Assembly: GCF_016881065.1 (NCBI RefSeq)
Contig: NZ_WXYN01000046.1
Coordinates: forward strand, 1 to 64,000
Direction of reading: 5' to 3'
Source: Planococcus soli
GTDB taxonomy: Bacteria > Bacillota > Bacilli > Bacillales_A > Planococcaceae
Length of the DNA stretch: 64,000 nucleotides
How positions within the stretch are numbered: the first letter of the stretch is position 1; the number at the start of each line of letters is the position of its first letter. Positions 36,214-45,782 of this stretch are shown piece by piece. Below the pieces are notes generated by a model, which searched no databases, was not told the origin of the DNA, and saw only the letters and a list, made by a program, of their open reading frames with translations. Both the position numbers and the translations under genes were made by a program.

Positions 36214-37932
36214 ATGAAAGTGGAAGCGTTACCAGCACGACAAGGAAATCATCAATTACATAATTACGAAGAAATTGCCGCCAGCTTCGATTGGGCAGAA
36301 GTTGAGAAGGAGTTTAGTTGGTATGAAAGCGGCAAAGTCAATATGGCTCATGAAGCGATTGACCGGCATGCCGACTCCTACCGTAAAAATAAAGTCGCGC
36401 TTTACTATAAAGATCAGAACAGAAATGAATCTTATACATTTTATGAAATGAAGCGCATGACGAACCGTGCAGCAAACTTGCTCGAATCGACTTCGAATCT
36501 GAAAAAAGGGGACCGGATCTTTATTTTCATGCCGCGTTCTCCAGAGTTGTATTTCCTGATGTTCGGGGCGCTGAAAAAAGGGCTGATTGTAGGGCCGTTA
36601 TTTGAAGCATTCATGGAAGGGGCTATTTACGACCGTCTTGATGACAGCGAAGCAAAATCAATCATCACGACACCAGAGCTGCTGGAGCGCGTGCCATTTG
36701 ACCGTTTGCCTAAGTTGGAAACAATCTACCTGGTGGGAGAAAACATTGAAGAGCGGGAAGGCCATATTGATGTGATGAAGCATTTGCCGAACAGTTCCGA
36801 TAAGTTTGAGCCCGAATGGCTTGATAAAGAAGATGGCTTGGTGCTGCATTATACATCGGGTTCTACTGGCAAGCCGAAAGGTGTTTTGCATGCCCAATAT
36901 GCAATGGTGCAGCAATACCAGACCGGCAAATGGGTTTTGGATTTTAATGAAACCGATATTTACTGGTGCACCGCAGATCCGGGCTGGGTAACCGGAACGG
37001 CATATGGCGTCTTCTCGCCGTGGCTGAATGGGGTAACCACTGTTATTTTAGGGGGCAGATTTTCTCCGGATGGCTGGTATAAAGCAATTGAAGATTTTGG
37101 CGTGACTGTGTGGTACAGCGCACCGACTGCATTCCGCATGCTTATGGGAGCAGGAGATGCCTTAGTGAAGGATTATGATTTATCGACTCTCCGCCATGTA
37201 TTGTCAGTAGGGGAACCGTTAAATCCGGAAGTGGTCAGATGGGGAGCTCAAGTTTTTGATAAACGCATCCACGATACGTGGTGGATGACAGAAACAGGTG
37301 CACAAACCATCTGCAACTATCCGTCGATGGACATAAAGCCAGGTTCTATGGGCAAACCGGTGCCGGGCATCAAAGTCGCAATTGTCGATGACCAGGGCAA
37401 TGAACTGCCGCCGAATCAAATGGGCAACTTGGCGATTGAAAAAGGATGGCCGTCGATGATGCGCCAGATCTGGAACAATCCGGCAAAATACGATTCCTAT
37501 TTCCTGAAGGATAAGTGGTATGTATCGGGAGATTCAGCTTATATGGACGAAGAAGGCTATTTCTGGTTCCAAGGGCGGGTAGATGATGTCATCATGACTT
37601 CTGGTGAACGCGTCGGCCCATTCGAAGTAGAAAGCAAATTGCTGGAACATCCAGCAGTTGCAGAAGCAGGCGTGATCGGCAAGCCGGATCCTGTCCGCGG
37701 TGAAATCATTAAAGCATTTGTTGCATTGGTTGATGGATATGAGCCGTCAGAAGAATTGGTGCAGGATATTCAGCAATTCGTCAAAAAAGGGCTGGCTGCC
37801 CATGCAGCTCCCCGTGAAATAGAGTTTAAGGACAAGCTTCCAAAAACTCGAAGCGGGAAAATTATGCGCCGAGTTTTGAAAGCTTGGGAGTTGGATTTGC
37901 CGACAGGCGATTTGTCTACAATGGAAGATTGA
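36214..37932 (+). CDS. acsA: Acetyl-CoA synthetase
   Basis: 572 aa from ATG 36214. Adenylate-forming enzyme: ATP loop HYTSGSTGKPKG near residue 213, WWMTETGAQ near 352, YFWFQGRVDDVIMTSG near 450, and PKTRSGKIMRR with the catalytic lysine at exactly residue 549. That lysine is the site acetylated by AcuA in B. subtilis (also Lys549). It makes acetyl-CoA from acetate, ATP and CoA. It is divergent from the acuABC operon, and a cre box lies in its first codons. Confidence 0.97.
   Translation: MKVEALPARQGNHQLHNYEEIAASFDWAEVEKEFSWYESGKVNMAHEAIDRHADSYRKNKVALYYKDQNRNESYTFYEMKRMTNRAANLLESTSNLKKGDRIFIFMPRSPELYFLMFGALKKGLIVGPLFEAFMEGAIYDRLDDSEAKSIITTPELLERVPFDRLPKLETIYLVGENIEEREGHIDVMKHLPNSSDKFEPEWLDKEDGLVLHYTSGSTGKPKGVLHAQYAMVQQYQTGKWVLDFNETDIYWCTADPGWVTGTAYGVFSPWLNGVTTVILGGRFSPDGWYKAIEDFGVTVWYSAPTAFRMLMGAGDALVKDYDLSTLRHVLSVGEPLNPEVVRWGAQVFDKRIHDTWWMTETGAQTICNYPSMDIKPGSMGKPVPGIKVAIVDDQGNELPPNQMGNLAIEKGWPSMMRQIWNNPAKYDSYFLKDKWYVSGDSAYMDEEGYFWFQGRVDDVIMTSGERVGPFEVESKLLEHPAVAEAGVIGKPDPVRGEIIKAFVALVDGYEPSEELVQDIQQFVKKGLAAHAAPREIEFKDKLPKTRSGKIMRRVLKAWELDLPTGDLSTMED
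36221..36234 (+). promoter_or_regulatory. cre site inside the acsA start
   Basis: TGGAAGCGTTACCA fits the cre consensus at every defined position except the third. It lies over codons 3-7 of acsA (ATG 36214). A -10-like TAGAAT at 36177-36182 would place it near +39, a roadblock position. CcpA repression is inferred; acsA/acuABC are CcpA targets in B. subtilis. Confidence 0.7.
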
Positions 37933-37936
37933 TACT

Positions 37937-37973
37937 AAAAAGCGGTAGGATATTTATCCAGCCGCTTTTTTTT
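37937..37973 (+). terminator. Terminator after acsA
   Basis: Stem AAAAGCGG with CCGCTTTT plus inner GGATA/TATCC-type pairing and long T-run. Confidence 0.75.
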
Positions 37974-37980
37974 GCAATGG

Positions 37981-38018
37981 AAAAAGCCCGATTCGCCAAC
38001 TAGGCGAATCGGGCTTTG
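37981..38018 (-). terminator. Terminator of the PBP gene
   Basis: 15-bp stem AAAGCCCGATTCGCC and complement, loop AACTA; on the minus strand followed by TTTTTCC. Confidence 0.88.
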
Positions 38019-38024
38019 CCTGTG

Positions 38025-41000
38025 TTAAGCTGCGTCTTCTTCAGCAGGCTCTTCAGGTTCTTCCGGTTCCTCAGGTTCTTCTGGAGCAGGTTCTTCTTCG
38101 ACCGGCTCTTCAGTTTCTTCAGCGGGTTCTTCTTCCGGCGGAGCTTCCTCTTCTTCAGCGGCAGGAGGAGTTTCGGCTTCCTCTTCAGCTGGTGGAGTTG
38201 CTTCCGGTTCAGGTTCTCTTTCTTCCGGTTCCTCTTCCGGCGGAGCTTCAGGTGGCGGCGTCGGTTCAGGTTCAGGTTCAGGTTCAGGTCTTGGTGCAGC
38301 GATGCTGACAGTGTTTGAAGCAGCCGATTGTCTGCCCGTAATGTCTACAGCTACTACTGTATAACTTCCTGGACCAGAGGCAGAATACGAATTGCCTCTT
38401 GCTTCTGAGATGGAGGCGACACGTGAACCGCCTCTGTACACCCGGTATCCAACTACATCATTCGAACCTGAGTCGGTCCAAGTGATGGAATTGCCGCTAA
38501 TGGCAGTCCGGACTCCTCCAGGTGCAGAGCCGTCTGCATCGAAAGTAGCTCCTGAAACAACCGAAGAGAATTTCGAGTTGCCAGGGAACAGCTTGCCGGC
38601 GTCTCCACCGAACGGAGCCATCATACGATCAATATATTTTTCTGACACCGCGATGCCGCCGCCAGAGATAAACTCGCTTGGCGTGTTGGATAAAGCGGCA
38701 TAGCGTTTGCCATTAATTGTAGTAAACGAACCGCTTGTTAAGCTGTCGTCTGCTTCTGTTGGTGTCATTGCTTCGGCGTTGAACAAATCCGAACGAACAA
38801 GTCCAGCGTCTTGGCAGGCACTGCCGGGAGCTAGTCCAGAAATTCCACAAAATGCTTCTGTGACGACTCCTTCAGGCTGCTTGAATTCTTCCGAAGTTCC
38901 GACAAGATCAGGACTGGCATCGTAACTGGCATTCATCAAACGCGCCCATACCTGATTAACGCGGAGAGAAGCCGGCAAATCACGATTTTCAAAGCGAGAT
39001 AGCGTAAATTCCTCAGAATCATAGCCTAGCCATACACCCATGGTGACATTCGGGTTGTAGCCAACTAACCAAACATCCGTTGTACTTTGTGTAGTACCTG
39101 TTTTACCGGCAAAGTCAGCATTGAAATTCAATAAATTATTGGCGCGATTTGCCGTTCCGCGATCCGTATTAAAGACATCCCGCAGCATATCTGTCAGCAC
39201 ATAGGAAGTTGCCGGTGAAAATACTTCCTGCGCTTCTGCTTCATGCTCATAAATGATGTTGCCGTCCGTGTCTTCAATTTTGTCGATCATAGTAGTTTCT
39301 ACATATTCTCCGTTGTTTCCGATCATTGCATAACCGTTAGTAATTTCTTCTACAGATGCCTCGATTCCTCCGCCAAGAGCAGAAGAATAATTATTGTTCT
39401 CAGCTTCTTCAACACGCGTGAATCCAGCATTCATCATATACTGGATGGGCATTTGCTGTTGAATCTGGGCAAATAGGCGAAGTGTAGGCAAGTTTTGGGA
39501 CTGTGCCAAAGCATCACGGGCAGGCATGATGCCTTGCTCACTTGTTGGGACAAAGTTTGTAGGTTCCCACATTGTATCACCGTCCATGTGTTCGAACTTG
39601 ACATCAACGAGAGGAGAGCCCGCACCAATCTGTCCTAACTCAATTGCAGGGCCGTATACCAATAATGGTTTTACAGTAGAACCCATCGAGCGGTAGGCAG
39701 AAGTGGCATGATTCAAGTTCTCGGTTTCATGATCACGGCCGCCTACGAAACTGATGATGCGTCCGGTTCCGTTTTCGATCATTATGCTGCCGACCTGAAC
39801 AGGGAACTGCTTGTCGACAGTTTCTCCAGCGTCGTTCAACCCTGTGCCTCCTACAGTAGTACCATAAGATTCATAGGATTTTTGGGCTTCTTCCTGTGCT
39901 TGGTAAACTTCTTTATCAATAGTAGAATGGATTCGGTAGCCGTTTGAACGGACTGCCCGGTCTGCAAGAATTGCATATTCTTCATACAGTTTGTTGTTTT
40001 CTTCAAGTGTTGCAGGATCTACGCCATTCTGTTCCGCTAATACATCCATGATGATGCGGGATGCACGCTTTTCTATTTCGACTGTTACAAACGGAAAGTC
40101 GGAATAAGAACGAGATTCGTTTTGGCGGAAATCAGCCACAAGGTCGTATGCAATGGCTTCATCGTATTCCTGCTGTGTGATATATTCGGTTTCTTTCATT
40201 CGGTAAAGAACGGTTTTCATCCGATCAAGACCCGGTTTCAATCCTGCTTCATCTTTTAGCTCTCCGCCTTCAACGTACGGGGTATAACTATACGGAGCTT
40301 TAGGGATGCCGGCAATAAATGCCGCCTGCGCCAAGTTCAGTTCGCTGGCTGATACGTTGAATATTCCTTTTGATGCAGTTTCAATGCCGGCAATATGGGC
40401 TCCGGAAGAAATTCTGCCGTAAGGAACAATATTCAAGTAAGCCTGCATAATCTCATTTTTTGTCATGAACTTTTCCAGGCGCATCGCAAGAAGGATTTCT
40501 TTTGCTTTTCGCTCGTAGGACACTTCATTTGTCAGAATCTGATTTTTGATCAATTGCTGTGTTAAAGTGGAGCCGCCTGTTTGGCTGTCTGAATTTGAGA
40601 CATCCTGAAAAAGGCCGCGAAGAATCGCTTTTGGTACGATGCCTTCGTGTTCAAGAAAGTATTCATCTTCTGTAGCCAGAACGGCATCTTTTGCGTAGGT
40701 GGAAACGTTGTCCAATGTTGTGACTTCACGCTCTAAATCCGTCTGCAGCTTTCCAAGATACACTTCATTGTCAAAATACAGTTCGGACGTTTCTTCAAAG
40801 CTGTAGATTTCACTGAGCATTTCATCTTCGGTGCGAAGCTCTTGCTCGTCTACCAGCGAAGCGAAATAGCCAGCTCCGACAGATGCGGCGAAAACTCCGC
40901 CTGTAACCAAAACAATGGCCAGGATCAATGCTAAATTCCAAATGACCCCTGTCGTTATGCTCATACGTTTAAACCATTTTGTTGAAGTCCATCTATCGGT

Positions 41001-41045
41001 TGTATCTTCAGCCTTACCTATCCAATTTTTCATTTTTTCACGCAC
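38025..41045 (-). CDS. Class A penicillin-binding protein (PBP1A type) with FN3 and acidic Pro/Glu tail
   Basis: 1006 aa from GTG 41045, preceded by AGGAGGG. One transmembrane helix (about residues 32-60) anchors it. The GT51 transglycosylase follows (ATEDEYFLEHEGI near 105, GGSTLTQQLIKN near 138). The transpeptidase has MGSTVKP with the catalytic Ser (about 455), SQN and AGKTGTTQST (about 645). A fibronectin-III-like module (about 845-912: ITWTDSGSNDVVGYRVYRGG) precedes a last segment of about 95 residues made almost only of Pro, Glu and Ala. B. subtilis PBP1 has a shorter, different tail. Makes peptidoglycan outside the membrane. Placement between acsA and tyrS differs from B. subtilis. Confidence 0.95.
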   Translation of the reverse strand: MREKMKNWIGKAEDTTDRWTSTKWFKRMSITTGVIWNLALILAIVLVTGGVFAASVGAGYFASLVDEQELRTEDEMLSEIYSFEETSELYFDNEVYLGKLQTDLEREVTTLDNVSTYAKDAVLATEDEYFLEHEGIVPKAILRGLFQDVSNSDSQTGGSTLTQQLIKNQILTNEVSYERKAKEILLAMRLEKFMTKNEIMQAYLNIVPYGRISSGAHIAGIETASKGIFNVSASELNLAQAAFIAGIPKAPYSYTPYVEGGELKDEAGLKPGLDRMKTVLYRMKETEYITQQEYDEAIAYDLVADFRQNESRSYSDFPFVTVEIEKRASRIIMDVLAEQNGVDPATLEENNKLYEEYAILADRAVRSNGYRIHSTIDKEVYQAQEEAQKSYESYGTTVGGTGLNDAGETVDKQFPVQVGSIMIENGTGRIISFVGGRDHETENLNHATSAYRSMGSTVKPLLVYGPAIELGQIGAGSPLVDVKFEHMDGDTMWEPTNFVPTSEQGIMPARDALAQSQNLPTLRLFAQIQQQMPIQYMMNAGFTRVEEAENNNYSSALGGGIEASVEEITNGYAMIGNNGEYVETTMIDKIEDTDGNIIYEHEAEAQEVFSPATSYVLTDMLRDVFNTDRGTANRANNLLNFNADFAGKTGTTQSTTDVWLVGYNPNVTMGVWLGYDSEEFTLSRFENRDLPASLRVNQVWARLMNASYDASPDLVGTSEEFKQPEGVVTEAFCGISGLAPGSACQDAGLVRSDLFNAEAMTPTEADDSLTSGSFTTINGKRYAALSNTPSEFISGGGIAVSEKYIDRMMAPFGGDAGKLFPGNSKFSSVVSGATFDADGSAPGGVRTAISGNSITWTDSGSNDVVGYRVYRGGSRVASISEARGNSYSASGPGSYTVVAVDITGRQSAASNTVSIAAPRPEPEPEPEPTPPPEAPPEEEPEEREPEPEATPPAEEEAETPPAAEEEEAPPEEEPAEETEEPVEEEPAPEEPEEPEEPEEPAEEDAA

Positions 41046-41106
41046 ATTATCGCCCTCCTAAAATCCTTTATAGTATATCATATTCTTATAATTCCATCTA
41101 AACTTA

Positions 41107-41134
41107 TTGACAATGTTAAATAATAAAGTAAACT
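41107..41134 (+). promoter_or_regulatory. SigmaA-type promoter of tyrS
   Basis: Perfect -35 TTGACA (41107-41112), 16-base spacer, -10 TAAACT (41129-41134). Confidence 0.6.
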
Positions 41135-41140
41135 ACTAGT

Positions 41141-41366
41141 ATATTTCATATTCAAAACGTTGAAGGGTCCGAAGTAGGTCGTGCGATTTTGTTTTAGAGA
41201 GCCGGTGGGTGGTGCAAACCGGACAAAATGCATAAACCGAATTACAGGTCTGGAGTTTACGGAAGTGCCCCGTTTGGCACATGATGAGAGGGAGATCTAT
41301 TCTCCAAGCTGGGTGGTACCGCGCAATTGCGTCCCTGCATGAAATTTCATGCAGGGGCTTTTTTAT
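41141..41366 (+). ncRNA. T-box riboswitch, tyrosine (UAC specifier), before tyrS
   Basis: T-box GGGTGGTACCGCGC at 41311-41324, then terminator stem CCCTGCATGAAA and its complement with T-run. The specifier loop reads CCGAATTACAGG with TAC (Tyr) at 41243-41245, and AGAGAGCCGG is present in stem I. Confidence 0.93.
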
Positions 41367-41403
41367 GTGGTTTTTGCCGGCTCTCAAGGCTTTATAATTT
41401 TAA

Positions 41404-42681
<1,278 letters not shown>

Positions 42682-42689
42682 ACTGATTG

Positions 42690-42725
42690 AAAAGAACAGC
42701 CGGTTTTTCCAGCTGTTCTTTTTTG
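42690..42725 (+). terminator. Terminator after tyrS
   Basis: Stem AAAAGAACAGC / GCTGTTCTTTT plus T-run. Confidence 0.88.
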
Positions 42726-42750
42726 TGGCGTTAAAAAATAGTAAATACAC

Positions 42751-42775
42751 GTTTAGCCGGATTGACAGCGGGTAA
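42751..42775 (+). promoter_or_regulatory. SigmaB-type promoter of the general stress gene
   Basis: GTTTAG (42751-42756), 13-base spacer, GGGTAA (42770-42775). One mismatch in each half to the SigmaB consensus; 53 bases before the start codon. Confidence 0.7.
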
Positions 42776-42828
42776 CAGAAAAAGTGTACGGCGATTGACT
42801 TCACTAAAACTTCAAGGAGGCGTTAGGA

Positions 42829-43410
42829 ATGTCAAGAGTAGTTGGATCATATGAAACAGAAAATGAAGCGATTAGAGCAATTGAAAAGTTGCAGCAGCAA
42901 GGGTATAACAATGAAGAAATCTCAGTATTGAGCAAAGATAAGCAGGAAACCAAAACAGTTGCCGAAGAGACGGGAACGCATGCAGGTGAAGGAGCAGCAA
43001 CAGGTGCCATAACGGGTGGAGCCTTAGGCGGAATCGGGGGAATATTGGCCGGTATCGGTGCATTAGCCATTCCAGGCATAGGCCCAATCGTTGCAGCCGG
43101 ACCGATAGCAGCTGGCTTGACAGGCGCAGCTGCTGGAGCAGGCGTAGGCGGACTCGCAGGAGCTCTCATAGGTTTGGGTGTACCCGACGATGAAGCGGAA
43201 ATGTATGAAACACATTTTAATGAAGGAAAAATATTAGTGCTAGTCGAAGAGGACAAAAATACGATTCCGGATCGCAGTGACCAGGATACATTCACGACAG
43301 AGCGTGATCCCCTTATTGGAAATGAAAGGAACACGACAATAAGAGGCGATGATGGCCGATTGGATAATGACCCTTTAAATGGAAGCAGACGAGGACAAGC
43401 CGGACTGTAA
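42829..43410 (+). CDS. General stress protein, YflT-domain with glycine-zipper
   Basis: 193 aa. Residues 1-45 match the YflT/GSP-17M fold (VVGSYETENEAIRAIEKLQQQGY). The middle, about residues 55-120, is a Gly/Ala-rich zipper (GGALGGIGGILAGIGA, GAAAGAGVGGLAGALIG) that can insert in membranes. The tail is acidic and polar. AAGGAGG precedes the ATG. A SigmaB-type promoter just upstream supports a stress role. The molecular function is unknown. Confidence 0.85.
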   Translation: MSRVVGSYETENEAIRAIEKLQQQGYNNEEISVLSKDKQETKTVAEETGTHAGEGAATGAITGGALGGIGGILAGIGALAIPGIGPIVAAGPIAAGLTGAAAGAGVGGLAGALIGLGVPDDEAEMYETHFNEGKILVLVEEDKNTIPDRSDQDTFTTERDPLIGNERNTTIRGDDGRLDNDPLNGSRRGQAGL

Positions 43411-43417
43411 AGAAAGA

Positions 43418-43450
43418 GTAAAAGCCACCCGAAAAAGGATGGCTTTTTTG
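43418..43450. terminator. Terminator between stress gene and cobalamin-binding protein gene
   Basis: Stem AAAAGCCACC / GGATGGCTTTT with one bulge, T-run on the plus side. It lies between convergent genes. Confidence 0.7.
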
Positions 43451-43499
43451 GTGGTTGATAAGCTATGCAATTCTTGTCTTAATCGACTATCGAAGAAAA

Positions 43500-44306
43500 T
43501 TAAGTTTGTTTTTCTTTAATGAAACGCGGCAATTGCATGTCTTCGAATTGTGCGGGATGAATCAGTTTGCCAAGCCTGATAGCTCCTTCAATCAGCCGGG
43601 GAGAAGGGCGGCAATACAATTCTTCTTCCATAACATGTACATGGTCGATTGCTTTCATGCCAGTCCATCCGGGACGTTTTTTGACAAGTTCCGGCTTGAC
43701 TTTGGCAGTTAAAACGCCAACCCAGGCGAGGAGAATATAATCAGGCTGCCGTTTCAGTACATCGGCCCAATCAGTTTGAATATTGGCGGAATCCGTATCA
43801 TCAAAAGAGTTGCGGGCGCCAATCATGCGGCTGATTTCTGACAGCCAATTGATGTTTCCTGGAGTGAAGACCGGCTTTGGCCACCATTCCCAGTAGAGTG
43901 AAGGGCGCGTTGCCGCTTGCTGTCCTCTTGTTTTGATTTCTTCAATCACACCCACGTACTCGGCGTGGATAGCTGCAGCATTTATTCCGCAGGCATCGGC
44001 TACTTTCAATAGGTCCTGTCCAATGTCATCCAGGGTTTGAGGATTTAAAACAAGATGAGGGATTTTTCTTCGAATCAGTTCATCCACGTTTTTTTCCATT
44101 CCCGGCACACTCAATGATGCCAGAACCAAATCAGGTTTTAAAGCTTCTAGTTCGTCCATGCGGATCGATAAATCAGGCCCCAACTTTGGCAATGCCGTAA
44201 TTTCTTTCGGCCAATCAGAATAATCGTCTATGCCGACCAGTAAATGTTCGGCATCCAAAAATGCCAGTAATTCCGTATTGCTTGGGCAAATTGAAATTAT
44301 TCGCAT
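43500..44306 (-). CDS. BtuF-type cobalamin/siderophore-binding protein without signal peptide
   Basis: 268 aa from ATG 44306, with GGAGGTGG upstream. The start MRIISICPSNTELLAFL begins directly with the first strand of the class III periplasmic-binding fold; LPKLGPDLSIRMDELEALKPDLVLAS and GNINWLSEISRMIGARN follow. There is no signal peptide or lipobox, so it should be cytoplasmic, as in a family annotated cobalamin-binding protein in Firmicutes. No transporter partner is nearby. The true ligand is unknown. Confidence 0.82.
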   Translation of the reverse strand: MRIISICPSNTELLAFLDAEHLLVGIDDYSDWPKEITALPKLGPDLSIRMDELEALKPDLVLASLSVPGMEKNVDELIRRKIPHLVLNPQTLDDIGQDLLKVADACGINAAAIHAEYVGVIEEIKTRGQQAATRPSLYWEWWPKPVFTPGNINWLSEISRMIGARNSFDDTDSANIQTDWADVLKRQPDYILLAWVGVLTAKVKPELVKKRPGWTGMKAIDHVHVMEEELYCRPSPRLIEGAIRLGKLIHPAQFEDMQLPRFIKEKQT

Positions 44307-44656
44307 CCTGTTCCACCTCCGTTTAGTCCAGTTTACCATGTATGCAGAAAACATTAATGTCAATTGATGAAATAGTTTAAACCAAGTATGATGAAGACAG
44401 CAACACTTTAAAATGACCGCTTTCTGTCTGATTTCTATGAAAAGAGTAACGGCAAAGCAACAACCAGAGTTTATTATGTATAAAAATGGGTAAGCATAGT
44501 GAGAAGAGTAAATGTAAATTAATGCACTCCAGTGAATAGCGAGAGTGAAATTATTAAGCGAGAGCGGGGTGGAAGCTATTGCTAAATAGGTGTTAAAATC
44601 TTGCAATGTTTACATTATGCAAAGATTATTAACCGATTTGATGCAATGGCTGTTAA
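44307..44656. other. Intergenic region between BtuF-like gene and rsbRD
   Basis: 350 bases. It contains a SigmaB-type promoter (44469-44493), then two direct copies of AGCGAGAG (44538 and 44557) in the leader of the plus-strand gene. No open frame or terminator is evident. Confidence 0.55.
44469..44493 (+). promoter_or_regulatory. SigmaB-type promoter upstream of rsbRD
   Basis: GTTTAT (44469-44474), 13-base spacer, GGGTAA (44488-44493). It is about 164 bases before the ATG, so a leader of some 155 bases would result. Confidence 0.6.
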
Positions 44657-45499
44657 ATGTTGAAAGACCAAGAATTGTTTGAGCACTTAAGCGCACGGAC
44701 CTGGAAAATGACTGAGGATTGGTATCGTTCATTAGATAAAAGTAAAGCTGGCGTTTACGGTTTGACCGATCCGGAAAAAGTGGAGTTGTTAAAAAAACAA
44801 AATCATGAATTCCATCTTCGCTTTTGCGCCATGTTCGAAAAAGACAGCAATGAGTTTAAAACAGGCTTTCAAGATTGGATTGAAACAATTGCAAAGGATG
44901 ATGCCCATCTCGATACACCGATTGTGGAAGTCATTGAAGAGTTTTTTCGGACACAGCAGCAATATTTGGATGAAATCGGAGAGTATGTTTTAACACATAA
45001 AGAACACATTAGCCAAGAAAAGCTGATTCAATGGACAAAAGCAGTGGTTGAGACCATCAGCAAAGTCATTGTTGAGTTTACGGACAAAAATTCAAAAGCT
45101 GCGGAAGAGCGTATGAATTCGCAGCAGCAAATGATTATCGAAATGAGTGCTCCTGTTATTTTGCTAGCTGAAAAAACCGGCATGCTGCCATTGATCGGCG
45201 AAATTACGCCGCACCGGGCGGAAATTATGTTTGAAAAAGCATTGGCACAAAGCTCCAAGCACAATCTGGAAAAACTGTTTATCGATTTGTCGGGTGTTCC
45301 GTTGATTGATACAATGGTTGCCCAACAGGTTTTTCAATTGATTAAAGGATTGGAAATTATCGGGGTGCGAGTGGCGCTATCCGGAATCAGCCCTGTCATT
45401 GCGCAAACAGCCGTGCAGCTTGGCATAAAATTTGTCGACATTGAAGTCTACAACACAATCGCCCAAGCCTTGAAGCAGCACAGAGTTCACTTGGTTTAA
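44657..45499 (+). CDS. rsbRD: RsbR-paralogue stressosome protein (RsbRD-like)
   Basis: 280 aa. The N-terminal half (about residues 1-150) is an all-helical non-haem globin-like sensor. The C-terminal half (about 165-278) is a STAS domain: SAPVILLAEKTGMLPLIGEI, LFIDLSGVPLIDTMVAQQVFQLI and VRVALSGISPVIAQTAVQLG. Threonines near the conserved GxL and DTM positions are candidates for RsbT phosphorylation. Such proteins form stressosomes that gate SigmaB. Resembles B. subtilis RsbRD; which RsbR paralogue is an inference. The start has only a weak ribosome site (TGGCTG). Confidence 0.83.
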   Translation: MLKDQELFEHLSARTWKMTEDWYRSLDKSKAGVYGLTDPEKVELLKKQNHEFHLRFCAMFEKDSNEFKTGFQDWIETIAKDDAHLDTPIVEVIEEFFRTQQQYLDEIGEYVLTHKEHISQEKLIQWTKAVVETISKVIVEFTDKNSKAAEERMNSQQQMIIEMSAPVILLAEKTGMLPLIGEITPHRAEIMFEKALAQSSKHNLEKLFIDLSGVPLIDTMVAQQVFQLIKGLEIIGVRVALSGISPVIAQTAVQLGIKFVDIEVYNTIAQALKQHRVHLV

Positions 45500-45504
45500 C
45501 CAAT

Positions 45505-45543
45505 AAAATCCCAGGAGCCTAATTGGGCTCCTGGGATTTTTTT
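45505..45543 (+). terminator. Terminator after rsbRD
   Basis: 15-bp stem AAAATCCCAGGAGCC and complement, loop TAATTG, long T-run. Confidence 0.92.
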
Positions 45544-45599
45544 ATTGAATGTTGCAAATTTGTGAGTTTTTATTAAGGAAAGATCATCAATTTCGATTT

Positions 45600-45700
45600 T
45601 TATTTGCGGGTAAGCCCGAGTTGTTTGCGGAATACAGGTTTTATTTGCGGAATAACCCAGTTTGTTTGCGCTATCCGCCAGTTTGTTTGCATAATCAAAA
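45600..45700. repeat. Five copies of a 21-nt repeat, TTGTTTGCGGAAT core
   Basis: Five units begin at about 45600, 45621, 45641, 45662 and 45683. Each has TTnTTTGC, then mostly GGAAT or GGTAA, then a variable part often ending in CAGT. Spacing is 20-21 bases. Three or more share GTTTGCG. On the minus strand the unit reads as a repeated Ala-Asn-Lys. It lies between the rsbRD and rpsD terminators. Confidence 0.75.
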
Positions 45701-45709
45701 AACGGCACA

Positions 45710-45754
45710 AAAAAACCCCCAAAACCATTGAATGAACAAGGTTTTGGGGGTTTT
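45710..45754 (-). terminator. Terminator of rpsD
   Basis: Stem AAAACCCCCAAAACC and complement, loop ATTGAATGAACA; on the minus strand followed by a long T-run. Confidence 0.9.
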
Positions 45755-45782
45755 CGAAACTACCATTCACGAAAATTTTAAA

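Noticed and set aside
38016-38318. Arg/Phe-rich plus-strand frame opposite the PBP tail
   Set aside because: Antisense reading of the Pro/Glu repeat; no ribosome site and it crosses the terminator.
45600-45700. CRISPR array
   Set aside because: The units are only 20-21 bases with no unique spacers and no cas genes nearby.
45496-45708. 70-codon minus-strand frame with repeated ANK motif
   Set aside because: It reads through the 21-nt repeats and the rsbRD terminator and has no ribosome site; kept as a repeat instead of a gene.
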